The notes beneath the pieces were generated by a model. That model did not search any database and was not told the DNA's origin. It saw only the letters and a program-made list of their open reading frames with translations. 64,000 bases of DNA, taken from NCBI GenBank assembly GCA_009760855.2, contig WPIO01000020.1, positions 4,192,001 to 4,256,000 of the forward strand, read 5' to 3'. A program made the position numbers and the translations under genes. How positions within the stretch are numbered: position 1 is the stretch's first letter; each line of letters starts with the position of its first letter. Source of the DNA: Cristatella mucedo. Taxonomy: Eukaryota; Bryozoa; Phylactolaemata; Cristatellidae. Below are positions 11,501 to 19,935 of the stretch, piece after piece.

Positions 11501-13956
11501 CGAGTGCAATCCCGATAGTGTTAGATGCTCCCGAAAGTTCTAGCAGAACTAGAAAAGTCGGTATACTTTCTCAGCAGTGCTTACTCTGTAGAGTGATTTT
11601 CACTGAAACCTGATTGGGACTTGATTGCCTGTTTAAAGATTTGATGCACGACTTAAGCTGGTCTGCCTTTGCTTGCTCCAGTGTCTTTGATAGGAACAAC
11701 AGGAAGGAAAGAGGTAGTACAAGTTACTGAAGTTCTATCGGTCTAGTGTTGCCTTCGTAATGAGTGGCCAAACAAGCCTTTTAGAAAGGTGTAGGGATAA
11801 GAGCTGAAGCTAAGAACCTATTTATTGTGCTTGTTTTGCAGGGCATCAGCAAGTTGTTGTGCTTCATAAGGAGAAGTAATGGGTATGAGGTGTAGAGAAC
11901 TAGCAGTCTTATTAAAGTGGGAGATACGCTTCAAGGTTTACATGTTGACACTGCATGTTACCTTTAGCAGTGTTATGCTTGTTGACGTTTAGTTGTTACC
12001 ACTAATCATTTGATCTTGCTTCTTTTACAGCATCTTCACATATGCTGTAAAAGAAAAGTGCCTATAAAAAGATTAGGTTCTCTGAGGATGCTAAACAAAT
12101 GTGTTGTTATTTTTACCATTATTAGGTGAGGTCATTAGTGGCAGGTTTGAAGGTGGGTATTGGTATTGAGGTAAAGGAACAAGCTGAGGTTCGGGAGTCC
12201 ATTTGGGGATAGTGATTGCCCCTGAGATTGAGAGCTTGTTGATTATATTAATTTTTTCGACAAAGAAGATAGGTCGCTAGGGAAGTTGCTGAACTGGGAG
12301 TGGTTTGTGAATTGATCTATGGTCGACATCTGCATGTTTTTGGATTGAGCACCTGTGATTCTACTATGTTTTTATTTGAAGCTAGACTTGGCTTTAGCAA
12401 GGATGGATGGATGGGTATTTTACAATATAAATACCCCATATACCAGTTAGTCGGAGATGGCAGCATACAATCATGAGAATATTTGATCGAGTTTGTTGTC
12501 CTTACTGTCAGTGGGGCCATTCACATGAGCCAGAGAGAAAATAAATCAGCCTAACTACAAAATTTAGAACAAACGGTGTCATCTTTAGTGTCGAAGTAAA
12601 TAATAAATCATCTAGTTTGAAGTAGGTATGATTTCTGGAACACAGACTCGAAATGGTATAAGAAAAATCATAAACATGAAATAACTTGGTACCTAAGGGG
12701 GGATGGTGGACTATTGCCACCATTATCATTAGCTGCTTGCTATTGGAGTGAGTCAAAATGAGAGATTCGAAAGACTGCCTCATGGGGACTGCAATTGGTT
12801 TGAAATTGATGGAGGAACCATAAACAACGGCTACTCCACCATCAGCTCTCATTAATTTTGAGTTGTGAAAAAAACAGATGTCTGTTGGGGTACATCGGTT
12901 ATGGTCGGGCGGTTAGTCGATTTCACCCGGGTCTCTGTCACAGCAAACAGGACAGGCATGTCGGCAAGAATCCTATCGAGTATTATTAGGGGTTTATGAC
13001 ACATTCAATTGGCATTATATGGTTACACTTCAAGAGCGTGTTCATGGGTTATAGAAGGTTTGATCACCGTTCCGTTATTTTGAATACTTGGGTGCTTTAG
13101 GGAGAGCATGCATGGGCAGCTCAAGATAATGCAGGAAATATTGGACATGTGCCTGCTCTTGCTGTGTCTGGGCTTCCCGTGAAAGATTCCCAATTCGTGA
13201 ACCATGGCAGAAGCTGCAGAATCCAAGAATACATTCGAACAATTGTGAAACGATAATATAGACAGTCGCTTACCAAATAGTAATAATAATAATAATGCAC
13301 TTGATAAAGCGCCCTCAGAAAACTTAATCTCTTTCTAGTTGCTTTGCATTTGCTGCAAAGGGAAATGCATTTGAATGGTGAGTAATATCATGCTTGATAA
13401 ACAAGTAGTAGGGTCATTTAAAGTCGGCCAATCTATAGTGATAGGTGGCTGGGCTATGGCAGCATAGACTGACGGTGCTGTGGGGTGTGGCATTACAGCT
13501 TAGTGGGAGGCACAAGCAGCCAGCACATCGGTCGGCACTGATAGATCGGCCTGGTCTGTCGGCAGCCGTGACCGAGACTTGGAAACTTAATGAGCCGTTA
13601 TCTGCTGGCGTTGGCTGACGGCAGTGCACGAGACACGGTAGAGCCGGGCAGCCGAAGTGAACCACTACCGCCAGACCGTCGTGCTGCACCGGCTGCGCCC
13701 AAGTGTGGCGCTGAGCCTCCCTAATACGGAGGTCTTCTAATCGGTGTCATGCCAAGCCACACATCCGGTCGTTAAGCAGGTGCCCTTATTGCGCTTGCAG
13801 GGTGCAGCCGGTCTCAGTGACTCGACCGTCACGTTCCATTACGTCAGTCCCAGAGATATGGTGAACCTGGACTCTTTCATCAACCACTTTAAGCCTTACG
13901 GTGTCGATGAATCTCTTCGAGTGCTCTACCACGCCTACTACTCGAGTCGTCCCTGA
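3387..13956 (+). CDS. C1GALT1: C1GALT1-like core 1 beta-1,3-galactosyltransferase, five-exon gene model
   Basis: This gene encodes a Golgi type II membrane enzyme that adds beta-1,3-linked galactose to Ser/Thr-linked GalNAc, making core 1 (T antigen) O-glycans. The model joins 3387-3600, 4497-4685, 5697-5930, 9515-9771 and 13801-13956. All junctions are GT-AG, intron phases are 1-1-1-0, and the 1050 nt give 349 residues plus TGA, close to the usual family length of about 360. Residues 1-6 are a short cytosolic tail and about 7-22 a membrane anchor. Family landmarks are [10 protein letters not shown] (90-99), [18 protein letters not shown] (108-125), the DxD-type metal/UDP-Gal motif [10 protein letters not shown] (DDD at 171-173), [18 protein letters not shown] (spanning exons 3/4), EDVAMGQCL (244-252) and STVTFHYV near the C-terminus. 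Two vicinal cysteines expected just before the last motif are replaced by Gly-Leu. The identification is firm; orthologue versus paralogue is not settled. Confidence 0.9.
3689..3815 (-). mobile_element. SINE-2, tRNA-derived, antisense copy
   Basis: On the minus strand a tRNA-like head has an A-box-like TGGCCTAGTGGTTAAGG and a degenerate B box with CTCGAG. It is followed by a tail (GAATAGAG..AAGTTCTTTTAGGGTGC) related to the LINE-A 3' end. It matches copies at 14376-14516, 21727-21970 and 61478-61640. Confidence 0.75.
3965..4027 (+). mobile_element. SINE-A fragment (5' tRNA-like head only)
   Basis: Matches the first 60 bp of the full SINE-A copy at 21186 (GAGCCGTxATGGCACACTAG and TTTTCACGA). 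The match then stops before the B box. Confidence 0.65.
4497..4685 (+). CDS. C1GALT1: C1GALT1-like exon 2 (start of catalytic domain)
   Basis: Acceptor TTGCAG ends at 4496 and donor GTACGT starts at 4686. Residues 72-134 include the family signature CWVLTSP and [15 protein letters not shown], which form the first strand/helix of the GT31 fold. Confidence 0.92.
4686..5696 (+). other. Intron 2 of the C1GALT1-like gene
   Basis: GT-AG intron of 1011 bp, with an ATC/ATG-rich trinucleotide tract near 5148-5185 and an AG microsatellite at 5458-5498. No other gene is seen. Confidence 0.8.
5458..5498. repeat. (AG)n microsatellite
   Basis: An uninterrupted AG run of about 40 bp within intron 2. Confidence 0.95.
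5697..5930 (+). CDS. C1GALT1: C1GALT1-like exon 3 (DDD nucleotide-sugar site)
   Basis: Acceptor CTGCAG ends at 5696 and donor GTAAGA starts at 5931. The exon codes residues 135-212. It carries [18 protein letters not shown], the catalytic [13 protein letters not shown] and GYMSGG. Reading is perfectly in phase with exons 2 and 4. Confidence 0.95.
8483..8573. repeat. Compound (CT)n(GT)n microsatellite
   Basis: A CT run to about 8530 passes directly into a GT run to about 8573. Confidence 0.95.
9229..9292. repeat. Short interspersed repeats of an 11-bp GCATGCAGGCT unit
   Basis: The unit TGCATGCAGGC recurs four times with a CGCCATGTC spacer. Each unit contains the palindrome GCATGC, so the array is locally self-complementary. 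A related motif occurs at about 20576-20597. Confidence 0.8.
9515..9771 (+). CDS. C1GALT1: C1GALT1-like exon 4
   Basis: Acceptor GCCTAG ends at 9514 and donor GTAACT starts at 9772. Residues 213-298 contain [13 protein letters not shown], the acidic EDVAMGQCL motif and FHCFTPAGH. The 3' end reads [12 protein letters not shown], where the family normally has an aromatic, Tyr-Pro-rich segment. Confidence 0.9.
10433..10760 (-). mobile_element. LINE C-terminal fragment, decayed
   Basis: The minus strand resembles the LINE-A region just downstream of RT; the same GTTGGAAGTGAGTTCC-like stretch occurs at 15590-15606. It probably belongs to the same copy as 10950-11340 and 12508-13010. Confidence 0.55.
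10787..10905. repeat. AT-rich low-complexity tract (AATA/TA)
   Basis: Runs of AATA and TA, including about 24 bp of pure TA near 10838-10862. Non-coding. Confidence 0.9.
10950..11340 (-). pseudogene. LINE reverse transcriptase fragment (decayed)
   Basis: The open minus frame contains EVPQEPVSS, a decayed form of the RT GVPQGSV motif, and [14 protein letters not shown], matching LNDDKTELL.IG.P of the intact relative at 19.5-19.9 kb. The expected YADD block between them is missing, so this copy cannot be active. Confidence 0.7.
11341..11450 (-). other. tRNA-like sequence, probably SINE or tRNA pseudogene
   Basis: The minus strand has a good A box (TAGCTCAATGGGTTAGAGC, about 11405-11430) but only a weak B-box candidate (AGATCGGTCC) and no closed cloverleaf. 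It could be a third SINE family or a decayed tRNA. I do not call it a functional tRNA. Confidence 0.35.
11935..12125 (+). mobile_element. LINE-A 3' end (3' UTR and hairpin tail)
   Basis: It contains the family 3' UTR phrase GTTGACACTG and a tail ending GGTTCTCTGAGG...CAAATGTG, followed by a TTATTTTTACC..TTATTA run. A 14-bp perfect inverted repeat lies at 12018-12052. Confidence 0.7.
12508..13010 (-). pseudogene. LINE AP endonuclease domain fragment
   Basis: Minus-strand frames read [12 protein letters not shown] (the TE.W metal-binding block of APE-type endonucleases) and then [19 protein letters not shown]. They continue with [14 protein letters not shown] and a degraded D block. This is the N-terminal part of a CR1/L2-type ORF2, broken by frameshifts. 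Confidence 0.75.
13283..13413 (-). mobile_element. LINE-A 3' tail
   Basis: On the minus strand it reads CTTTGCAGCAAATGCAAAG (a 7-bp hairpin), then AGAAAGAGATTAAGTTTTCT, GGGCGCTTTATCAAGTGC and (ATT)n. The unique 3' UTR upstream matches 51127-51165. Confidence 0.85.
13801..13956 (+). CDS. C1GALT1: C1GALT1-like exon 5 (C-terminus)
   Basis: Acceptor CTTGCAG ends at 13800. Residues 299-349 read through [17 protein letters not shown] and [11 protein letters not shown] to TGA 13954-13956. The SDxxVxFHYV and PYG elements are family features. Confidence 0.88.
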   Translation, partial: GAAGLSDSTVTFHYVSPRDMVNLDSFINHFKPYGVDESLRVLYHAYYSSRP

Positions 13957-14233
13957 CACTGGTGATGTTTTGGTGCATTGAGAGCAGCCGACGTACATGA
14001 CCTAGGTGACCCAGCCTTTGCGTGGCGAATCAGCACCGGATGCTGAGCAAGAGCACCTGCTAGTGTGGCCCCAAAGAGGTCTCATTTGTGTCTTCAGATG
14101 ATGCCCCCAGCGGCTGGGTCTGCCATTCGTAAGCAGCGCTGCCTGCGCATCGTGGCCGCTTGGGGATGCACTACATTCCGACTGTGCAGGAAACCAGCGC
14201 CAGACCCATCTGTGACACTAGCCTGTCTGTGAC
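13957..14233 (+). other. Probable 3' UTR of the C1GALT1-like gene
   Basis: Unique sequence between the stop codon and the first downstream LINE tail. I see no clear AATAAA signal in it, so the transcript end is not defined. Confidence 0.35.
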
Positions 14234-14306
14234 ATCCTAATAATAATAATGCACTTGATAAAACGCCCTCAGAGAACTCAATCTCTCTCTAGGAGCTTTA
14301 CAATCA
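14234..14306 (-). mobile_element. LINE-A 3' tail, short copy
   Basis: The minus strand reads AGAGAGAGATTGAGTTCTCT, GAGGGCGTTTTATCAAGTGC and (ATT)n. Only the terminal 70 bp of the element are present. Confidence 0.85.
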
Positions 14307-14375
14307 TGTTTTTGATGCAACGGACGTGAACGCAACGTTTGTATTATGCTAGCTGGCTTTGTATAATTCATTTAA

Positions 14376-14516
14376 AAATAATTCATTTGTATAGCGCCCC
14401 AAGAGAACTTAATCTCTATTCAGGCGCTTCACATATGCCTCAGGGCTCGAGCCCATGACCTCAGCCAGGCCTTGGTCGGGGCGATCACCTTAACCACTGG
14501 ACCAAACCAACTTTGT
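14376..14516 (-). mobile_element. SINE-2, best-preserved copy
   Basis: Minus strand: the A-box region is TGGTCCAGTGGTTAAGG, as in Ser/Leu tRNAs, and the B-box region is GGGCTCGAGCCC. The tail is GAAGCGCCTGAATAGAGATT and AAGTTCTCTTGGGGCGCTAT, then CAAATGAATTATT. The tail is homologous to the LINE-A 3' end. Confidence 0.85.
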
Positions 14517-15276
14517 ATTATTTTCTTATTTATTTTTCCATCACGTTTACATTCCCATGCAATTGCTGACATGTTTTTCATTGAGCTGTTTATGCCGTGT
14601 GTTGCTTTGCTCACTTTCCAACCATTTTTTCAATAGATTCCTCTTTAGTCTGCCTGCGTTTTCAGTCGGATTTTTTAGTTGACTGTCATAGCCGTGTGGC
14701 GCGGTCCTGTATCATCTGTTGTGTGTTGCTACCTGCCCTTCTGCTGGGAACCCGTGCACCTAATATTTGCTGACTTGTCAGCAAAACTATTGGGAACATT
14801 TATCTGCCTCGAGTGCATTTCATTGCAGATCACATCCTCAGGTGGCATACTTGAAAGGTGTCAGTTGACTAACTGTACATTACATTATGTTAGAGTAACT
14901 GCTGTGCTTGATTTACCATGTAACGTCAGGCAGGACGTCTGGTTTGGTTATTGTGTGCAAGGTTGATTAGGCACTTTCTGCAGGGCAACTCGTTCTTAGC
15001 ATTCGTGAATCGGCAGTCTATCGTTCTCGTGTGTCGAGATCAGGGGCATCCCCTTCCTAGTTTTCCTTGAGTGCGATGGCTGGGCACATGGCGTGTATGT
15101 ACAAGGTTAGGTTTCTTGTTTTTCTGCTGCATTATCTTAAAAGAGCATCTTTCATCGGCTGCATAGGTAAACGGGTTCGGTGAGCAGGAATACATTACCT
15201 GTGTGCTTGTAACTTTCTTGCTCAGCAAAATATTGGCATAATATTAATCTTTGTATGATGAGATATCTTAAAGCTT
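14517..15276. other. No feature recognised
   Basis: Between the SINE-2 copy and the next LINE. A 95-residue open frame at 14679-14966 lacks recognisable motifs. Confidence 0.4.
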
Positions 15277-15960
15277 ACTGATAATAATAATAATAATACA
15301 TTTGTATAGCCCCCTCAGAGAACAGTCTCTTTCTATGCACTTTATACTAGCTGCAGAGTAAGCATAATCAAATGGTTAGTAGTAGCCTGCTCAATGACAA
15401 CAAGCGTAACATGGGTAGAGGTGACATGCATAGGGTCAGTATGCAAATATGGTTAGTGGCAGCATGCACAGTATCACCACCCATAAGCACACAAAAGACG
15501 AATCACATGGACCCATAAAATTCTGTCATAAATAGAAGCATTTCTAGTTTCCTTTAAATGTAAAGTCGGGTGATGTCATGCCACCAGTCGGAAGTGAGTT
15601 CCAGGCTTTGGGAGCATACGAACTAAAGGCACTATCTTCAAAAGATTTGAAGTACTTGCGAGGTGCTGGTAAACGATTAGATTCCGAAAAGCGGATGGTA
15701 CGATGCTTAGCCTGGTGAGGGAGTAGATCTGAGAGATAGGCTCAAGCAAAAGAATAAAGGGACCTAAAAGTGAATGACAAAACCTTGAAGCTGATGCGTT
15801 GCTTGACTAGGAGCCAGTACAGGTTGTTGAGAAGTGGTGAGATGTGGCAACTGCCGTGCTCACGACAGACAAGCCTAGCTGCAGAGTTTTGCACCAGCTG
15901 TAAGCGCCTGAGTGAGCAGGACGGTAGACTAGCAAGCATGTGAGTTAGAGAAGTCAAGAC
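15277..15960 (-). mobile_element. LINE-A 5'-truncated copy (RT C-terminus, 3' UTR, tail)
   Basis: The minus-strand ORF at 15742-15957 reads RRLQLVQNSAARLVCR and SCHISPLLNNLYWLLVKQR, then SFKVLSFTFRS: the conserved C-terminal block of CR1/L2-like ORF2. It is followed by about 350 bp of 3' UTR (catgc/accat motifs) and the hairpin tail ending in (ATT)n at 15277-15300. Confidence 0.9.
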
Positions 15961-16506
15961 AGGATCTCACAAATGCATAGACCAATTTAGATGTAGTATT
16001 CCTGCCTAAGCAAGCCTGAATTTTAGCCATGGTTTGTAGCTGAAAGTACTCAGACGACCGGAAGACACCATAGGAAGCTACCCTTGCTTTCATTCTTTGA
16101 GCCAAGTTATCCTGGAATTATCTGTCGATCCGTGGACTACCGATCATGCCCACCCATGTTTACGGTGAAGTTTTAATCCCTCAGAAATTAAGTGTAGTGT
16201 TACCAATGTCGACACAGCCCCCCCTGCCAATTAATGCAGGCTCCTCCAGTGTGCAATTTCGGGCAAAAAACAGTAGAGGAAAGTGTCGGCTGGCAGCTTC
16301 CTCCGCGGCCACTGGCTGTAGAGCTTTCGCACTGGTGTATGGGAGTTAGCCACACCAGTTCCTGCGTGCTATGTGGCATATGTCTCGACACGGTTCGAAG
16401 GCTGGTTCCTGGTGCAGCAAAGTCCGATCAGCCCGATCACGTGGCCAAAGGCACGAAAAGCGACAGGAAGTTGCAAGGTGCCTACCCTCCTGCTAAATAA
16501 AATAAA
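15961..16506. other. No gene recognised; upstream edge continues LINE-A homology
   Basis: The first 150 bases still show LINE-A RT similarity on the minus strand (the CAAGCATG..GTTAGAGAAG region). The rest has no recognised content. Confidence 0.4.
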
Positions 16507-16660
16507 ATAAATCCTAGCTGATTAAACAGCCTCTTTTTGTATAGCGACAGAAGAGCCTTTACGGCTATCACCACCGCTAGCCTATCATCGTAGGCATGGA
16601 CGACGGCTATTGATCGGCGAACAGGGAGACCGAGTAGAAAGCTTACCGTGGCCAAAATTC
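16507..16660 (-). mobile_element. SINE-A copy, 3' half
   Basis: AGCTGATTAAACAGCCTCTT, TTGTATAGC and AGAGCCTTTACGGCTATCAC form the reverse complement of the 3' half of the SINE-A copy at 21186-21360. Confidence 0.65.
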
Positions 16661-16804
16661 GGCCCTGCTAAAAGAAAACAAAAAAGCAATTGAGCTAAGT
16701 CCATGCGTTTGCGACATCCGCAACCTCAGGCTTCGGTGTGTCACTGCTCTAACGTCTTCCAGCCTGTAATATATATTGCTATAAGACGCAACGCCGTCGC
16801 TGCA

Positions 16805-16990
16805 ATACTTTGCAGCCGGGGTTGTAAGTCATGATCGTCACAGCTGCCACATCGCGCCACCTCTCGCAGACCTGCATTTGCTCCAAATAAAGCAGCTTAT
16901 CGACTGCAAGGTTCTGTTACTCACTTCTAGTTCCTATTTCTCTAGCTCCGGCCTATTTTTGAAATGCCATCCAAAACACACGCCTCAGTG
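16805..16990 (+). pseudogene. LINE-A RT C-terminal fragment
   Basis: Plus frame: HSCHIAPPLADLHLLQIKQ followed by DCKVLLLTSSS, the same block as in the copies at 15.8 and 50.8 kb. Confidence 0.75.
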
Positions 16991-17056
16991 CGTACTTAGA
17001 GCCTTCCACAATACTCAAAAATTGCGAATAAGTATGCCTCTTTGCATTAAAAATGC

Positions 17057-17514
17057 TTATAAAATGTAAATACAGTGTCCATACAGTCGAAGGTTCGTGG
17101 GATTTAACACTATAGCTTTCAATTTACGCTTGAACTCGAGTTTCAACAGGGAAGCAGGAGCACTTGAGCTAGCACTAGACGTTTGTTTAAAGCTGAGCGC
17201 TTTAGCCGGAAGTCCTGCGGCGGTTGCTATCTGCATACGCTTGCGTTTCAGTGCGTCTTGACGCGAGGCGGCGGCCTTAGCTCTGGCCGCACCTGACCAT
17301 TGATCCAAAAGTCTGACCGCTTGCTTGCATCGTACTGGCTCCGCCGGCTGTTTTTCTTCAGAGACGGAAGCCACTCAGGCGCTTACTAATTATGGGGCCA
17401 AGATACAGTACGTACAAACGCGACGTAGCGAAGCTGCATCCTTCTGTACGCTACACTTCCAACCCGAAGCTTCCTTAAACCAAGGCTTGCTGGCGACAAT
17501 TCGCACGTACATTT
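17057..17514 (-). other. Unrecognised broken ORF pair
   Basis: From ATG 17514 the minus strand reads 40 codons with KPWFKEASGWKC and RVCTYCILAP (a C-x2-C reminiscent of BED/TTF-type fingers), then a stop. In another frame, 17374-17057 codes 105 residues rich in Ala, Lys and Arg (AARAKAAASRQDALKRKR) ending at a stop. The two may be one gene with a frameshift, or unrelated. No family is assigned. Confidence 0.25.
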
Positions 17515-18420
17515 AGCGCCAGCGGTACTGGGTATTGCCGAACTGTGCGAGGCACGATCTCGAAGGCGCTTCTTTTCACCGGCGATCGAAGCAAGACCGT
17601 AACCTATAGGGGCTTGGGCGCGCGGCGATGGCGGTGCGACCTTGGGCGAGCGGCGATGGCGGTGCGACGAAGATAGCGTTGCCCCCACAAGTGAGTTGCG
17701 GTACTGGTGACGACAGCGGCTGTATTGCATCGTACGCAGGAAACGCAGGCGTGCGAGCGTACGCAAGGATGTAGAAACCGTCTCGGAAGCTGCTCCGGAG
17801 CTCTCAGTAGGGAAGAGAAGAGAAAGAGAGTGGAAGGAGGGAGACAGCGAGTGGATAGCGTCCACGCAGGCCGGTGGACAAGAAGAAAGTTCGCGCTGCA
17901 GGACTAGCGGGTCAGGCGATCACAGCTGACCCATTGTAATTAAATCCAGCTTAGTCAACCGATACAAACTGCAGCGTCTAATGAGGCGGTACTCAGCGCG
18001 CCCGTTGGCCGGGCGTGGTGGTGTGAGTCCGGCTGGGGCTTAACAGCTTTGAGGGCGTGGCCGCGCCCACAAACCAGCCGAGCCGAGTTCGCGGGTAGTG
18101 GCACAGCTGACTAGTTTTTGCCGGTTAGAGCACGCGCGCGCGTGCTACGAAGTCACATGTTTAATTACGCGACTCGGTAGTCGACCAATGAGTTGCCACG
18201 CTGAGTCAGTGAGGAAAATGTCTGACGAGCTCAGACCGAGCGACGGCAAGATAAGAAAAAGGGAGTGGATGGGTGAAGGACGGACGGGACCGGCCGGTCG
18301 CACGCGCGATGCGATCGGCCAACGCGCGGGAAACGCCGCGACCAGCTATCGGCATTGGAGGTGAAGATTGGATTGAAGATTGGATTTAAGGTGCCTTGCT
18401 AATTCCGCGCGCCGTCGCTG
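17380..18420. promoter_or_regulatory. CpG-rich patch, possible promoter
   Basis: Dense CG dinucleotides and GC-rich sequence, unlike the flanks. No coding sequence is recognised. It may be the promoter of a gene whose exons I could not identify. Confidence 0.25.
17615..17671. repeat. 28-bp tandem duplication
   Basis: Two adjacent copies share GCGGCGATGGCGGTGCGAC, each preceded by TTGGGCG. Confidence 0.8.
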
Positions 18421-18855
18421 CTGTGCAGCCGCTGAGCCGTTGTCTTGCCATAGTCGGCGCACTAGGATTATGTTACGTTGTGAGCTAGTGAAGTACAGTT
18501 GGAGGATCTTGTGAAGATTGCCACAGCAGCTGGGGCCTGCGTCTTTGCGCGAGTGTGTAACGTTCGGGCGAGTTAAAGAGAGCCGGCGTTGCAGCTGCGG
18601 TCGCCGCCGCCGAAACTCGCTGGCCGCTTGGCCACGGTATTGCGCGTTGTTAAAAAAAACCGGTCTAGCGTATACGTAGTTACCGTAGTTTGCCGATCTC
18701 GGAGGCTTAGTAGGGAATTTGGTTATCATAATGTAATTGAACGAAACTGCCCGACATCCAGCCAGGTTCGAGCGAGTGAAAAGCAATCATTCTGTGTATC
18801 AGTGGCTGCCACGGATTCTGATTCTTTAAATGACTAAGAAGTACAGCTCATCATA
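18421..18855. other. No feature recognised
   Basis: Moderately GC-rich sequence. The open frame at 18346-18786 (minus) has no motif that I recognise. Confidence 0.35.
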
Positions 18856-19935
18856 TGTAATGTAATGTATCTCCGTCAGTAACTCCACAAAGTCATAAAG
18901 ACCATGTGGGTGTTACGCAGGAGAGTTTTGTATAGCGCACTCACAGCCTAAGCGGCTTTCGGTACGCATTCGGTAGCCAACAGACTTCGTCTCACGCAAC
19001 AAAGAGAAAGTGGGAAGCATAGTAGAGTTAGGAGAGCAGTTGAGGTAGTGAGTAGCATGGAAGTAGCAGTTCAGGACCGGTGAAAAAGATGTGCCATAGT
19101 CGGCAGTTGGAGAGTAGATGTTGTGCAAGAATTGTGGAAGCGAGTTCCACAGTCTAGGACCTGCAGGGCTAAAGCTTCTGTCGCCAACTGCCTTTAAGAG
19201 GAGGAATGGGACAGCTAATTTATTGTCCACACAGGACCTGAGGGCGCGAACAGGCTGAAACTGATGCAGCAGTTCAGCTAGGTATGAAGGAGCCAAGCCG
19301 TGGCGGGCCTTGTGGGTCAGCATAAGAACTTTGCTCTGTATCCTTTGCTGAACCGGCAACCATCCTAACTCTTCCAGCAAAGGTGACACGTGCTCAAACC
19401 GCTGGGACTTGAAGACCAGCCTTGCAGCCATATTCATAGTCTGCTGTGGTGGCATAATAGCTTTCTTTGGTAGCCCAGCCAAAAGGGAATTACAATAATC
19501 AAGCCGAGACAGAACTAGAGAGCTAGTTAAATTTTATACAAGCCACTGTGGGAGACAGCTTCTAATCTTGGATAGGGATCGGATGTGATGACTAGCTGTA
19601 GAAGCAGTCTTCTGAATGAAGCCTTTGAAATTGAAGCAGCTGTCGAACACGACACCTAGATTACGAGCACGTGGTGACGGTCGCACAATAGCATCACCTG
19701 TTAGAAGAGCAAAGCCTTTTAATCCAGCCACACGCTTAGGGTGTCCTATGAGAAGCAGTTCAGTTTTATCATCATTTAATTTCAGGAAGTTTTCTGACAT
19801 CCAGGATCGAATATCGGCAAGGCAAGCATTCATTTTCTCAGTTGCCGCAGCAGATTCCGACGGTTTGAATGGCAAATACAACTGAGTATCGGCAGCATAG
19901 AAGTGATATCCTATTCCATGGGCCTTAATCACTTT
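18856..19935 (-). mobile_element. LINE-B (CR1/L2-like), 5'-truncated, inactive RT
   Basis: One minus-strand frame covers 19932-18913 and is interrupted once by TAA at 19534. It reads YHFYAADTQLYLPFKPSESA and FLKLNDDKTELLLIGHP, then RLDYCNSLLAGLP and SPLLEELGWLPVQQRIQSKV. It ends with a short 3' UTR and a (TTACA)n-like tail at 18856-18870. The active-site box is YAAD instead of YADD: the first catalytic Asp codon has become GCC. Upstream ORF2 and the endonuclease are absent. Confidence 0.9.

Larger units (their letters stand above)
9772..13800 (+). other. Intron 4 of the C1GALT1-like gene
   Basis: A GT-AG intron of 4.0 kb. It contains decayed antisense LINE pieces (10433-13010), a LINE-A 3' end in sense (11935-12125) and an antisense LINE-A tail (13283-13413). 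A 72-nt stretch, 10078-10149, has splice-like borders but contains TGA in the required phase, so it is not used. Confidence 0.7.

Noticed and set aside
13283..13310. (TAA)n as an independent microsatellite
   Set aside because: It is the terminal (ATT)n of an antisense LINE-A tail.
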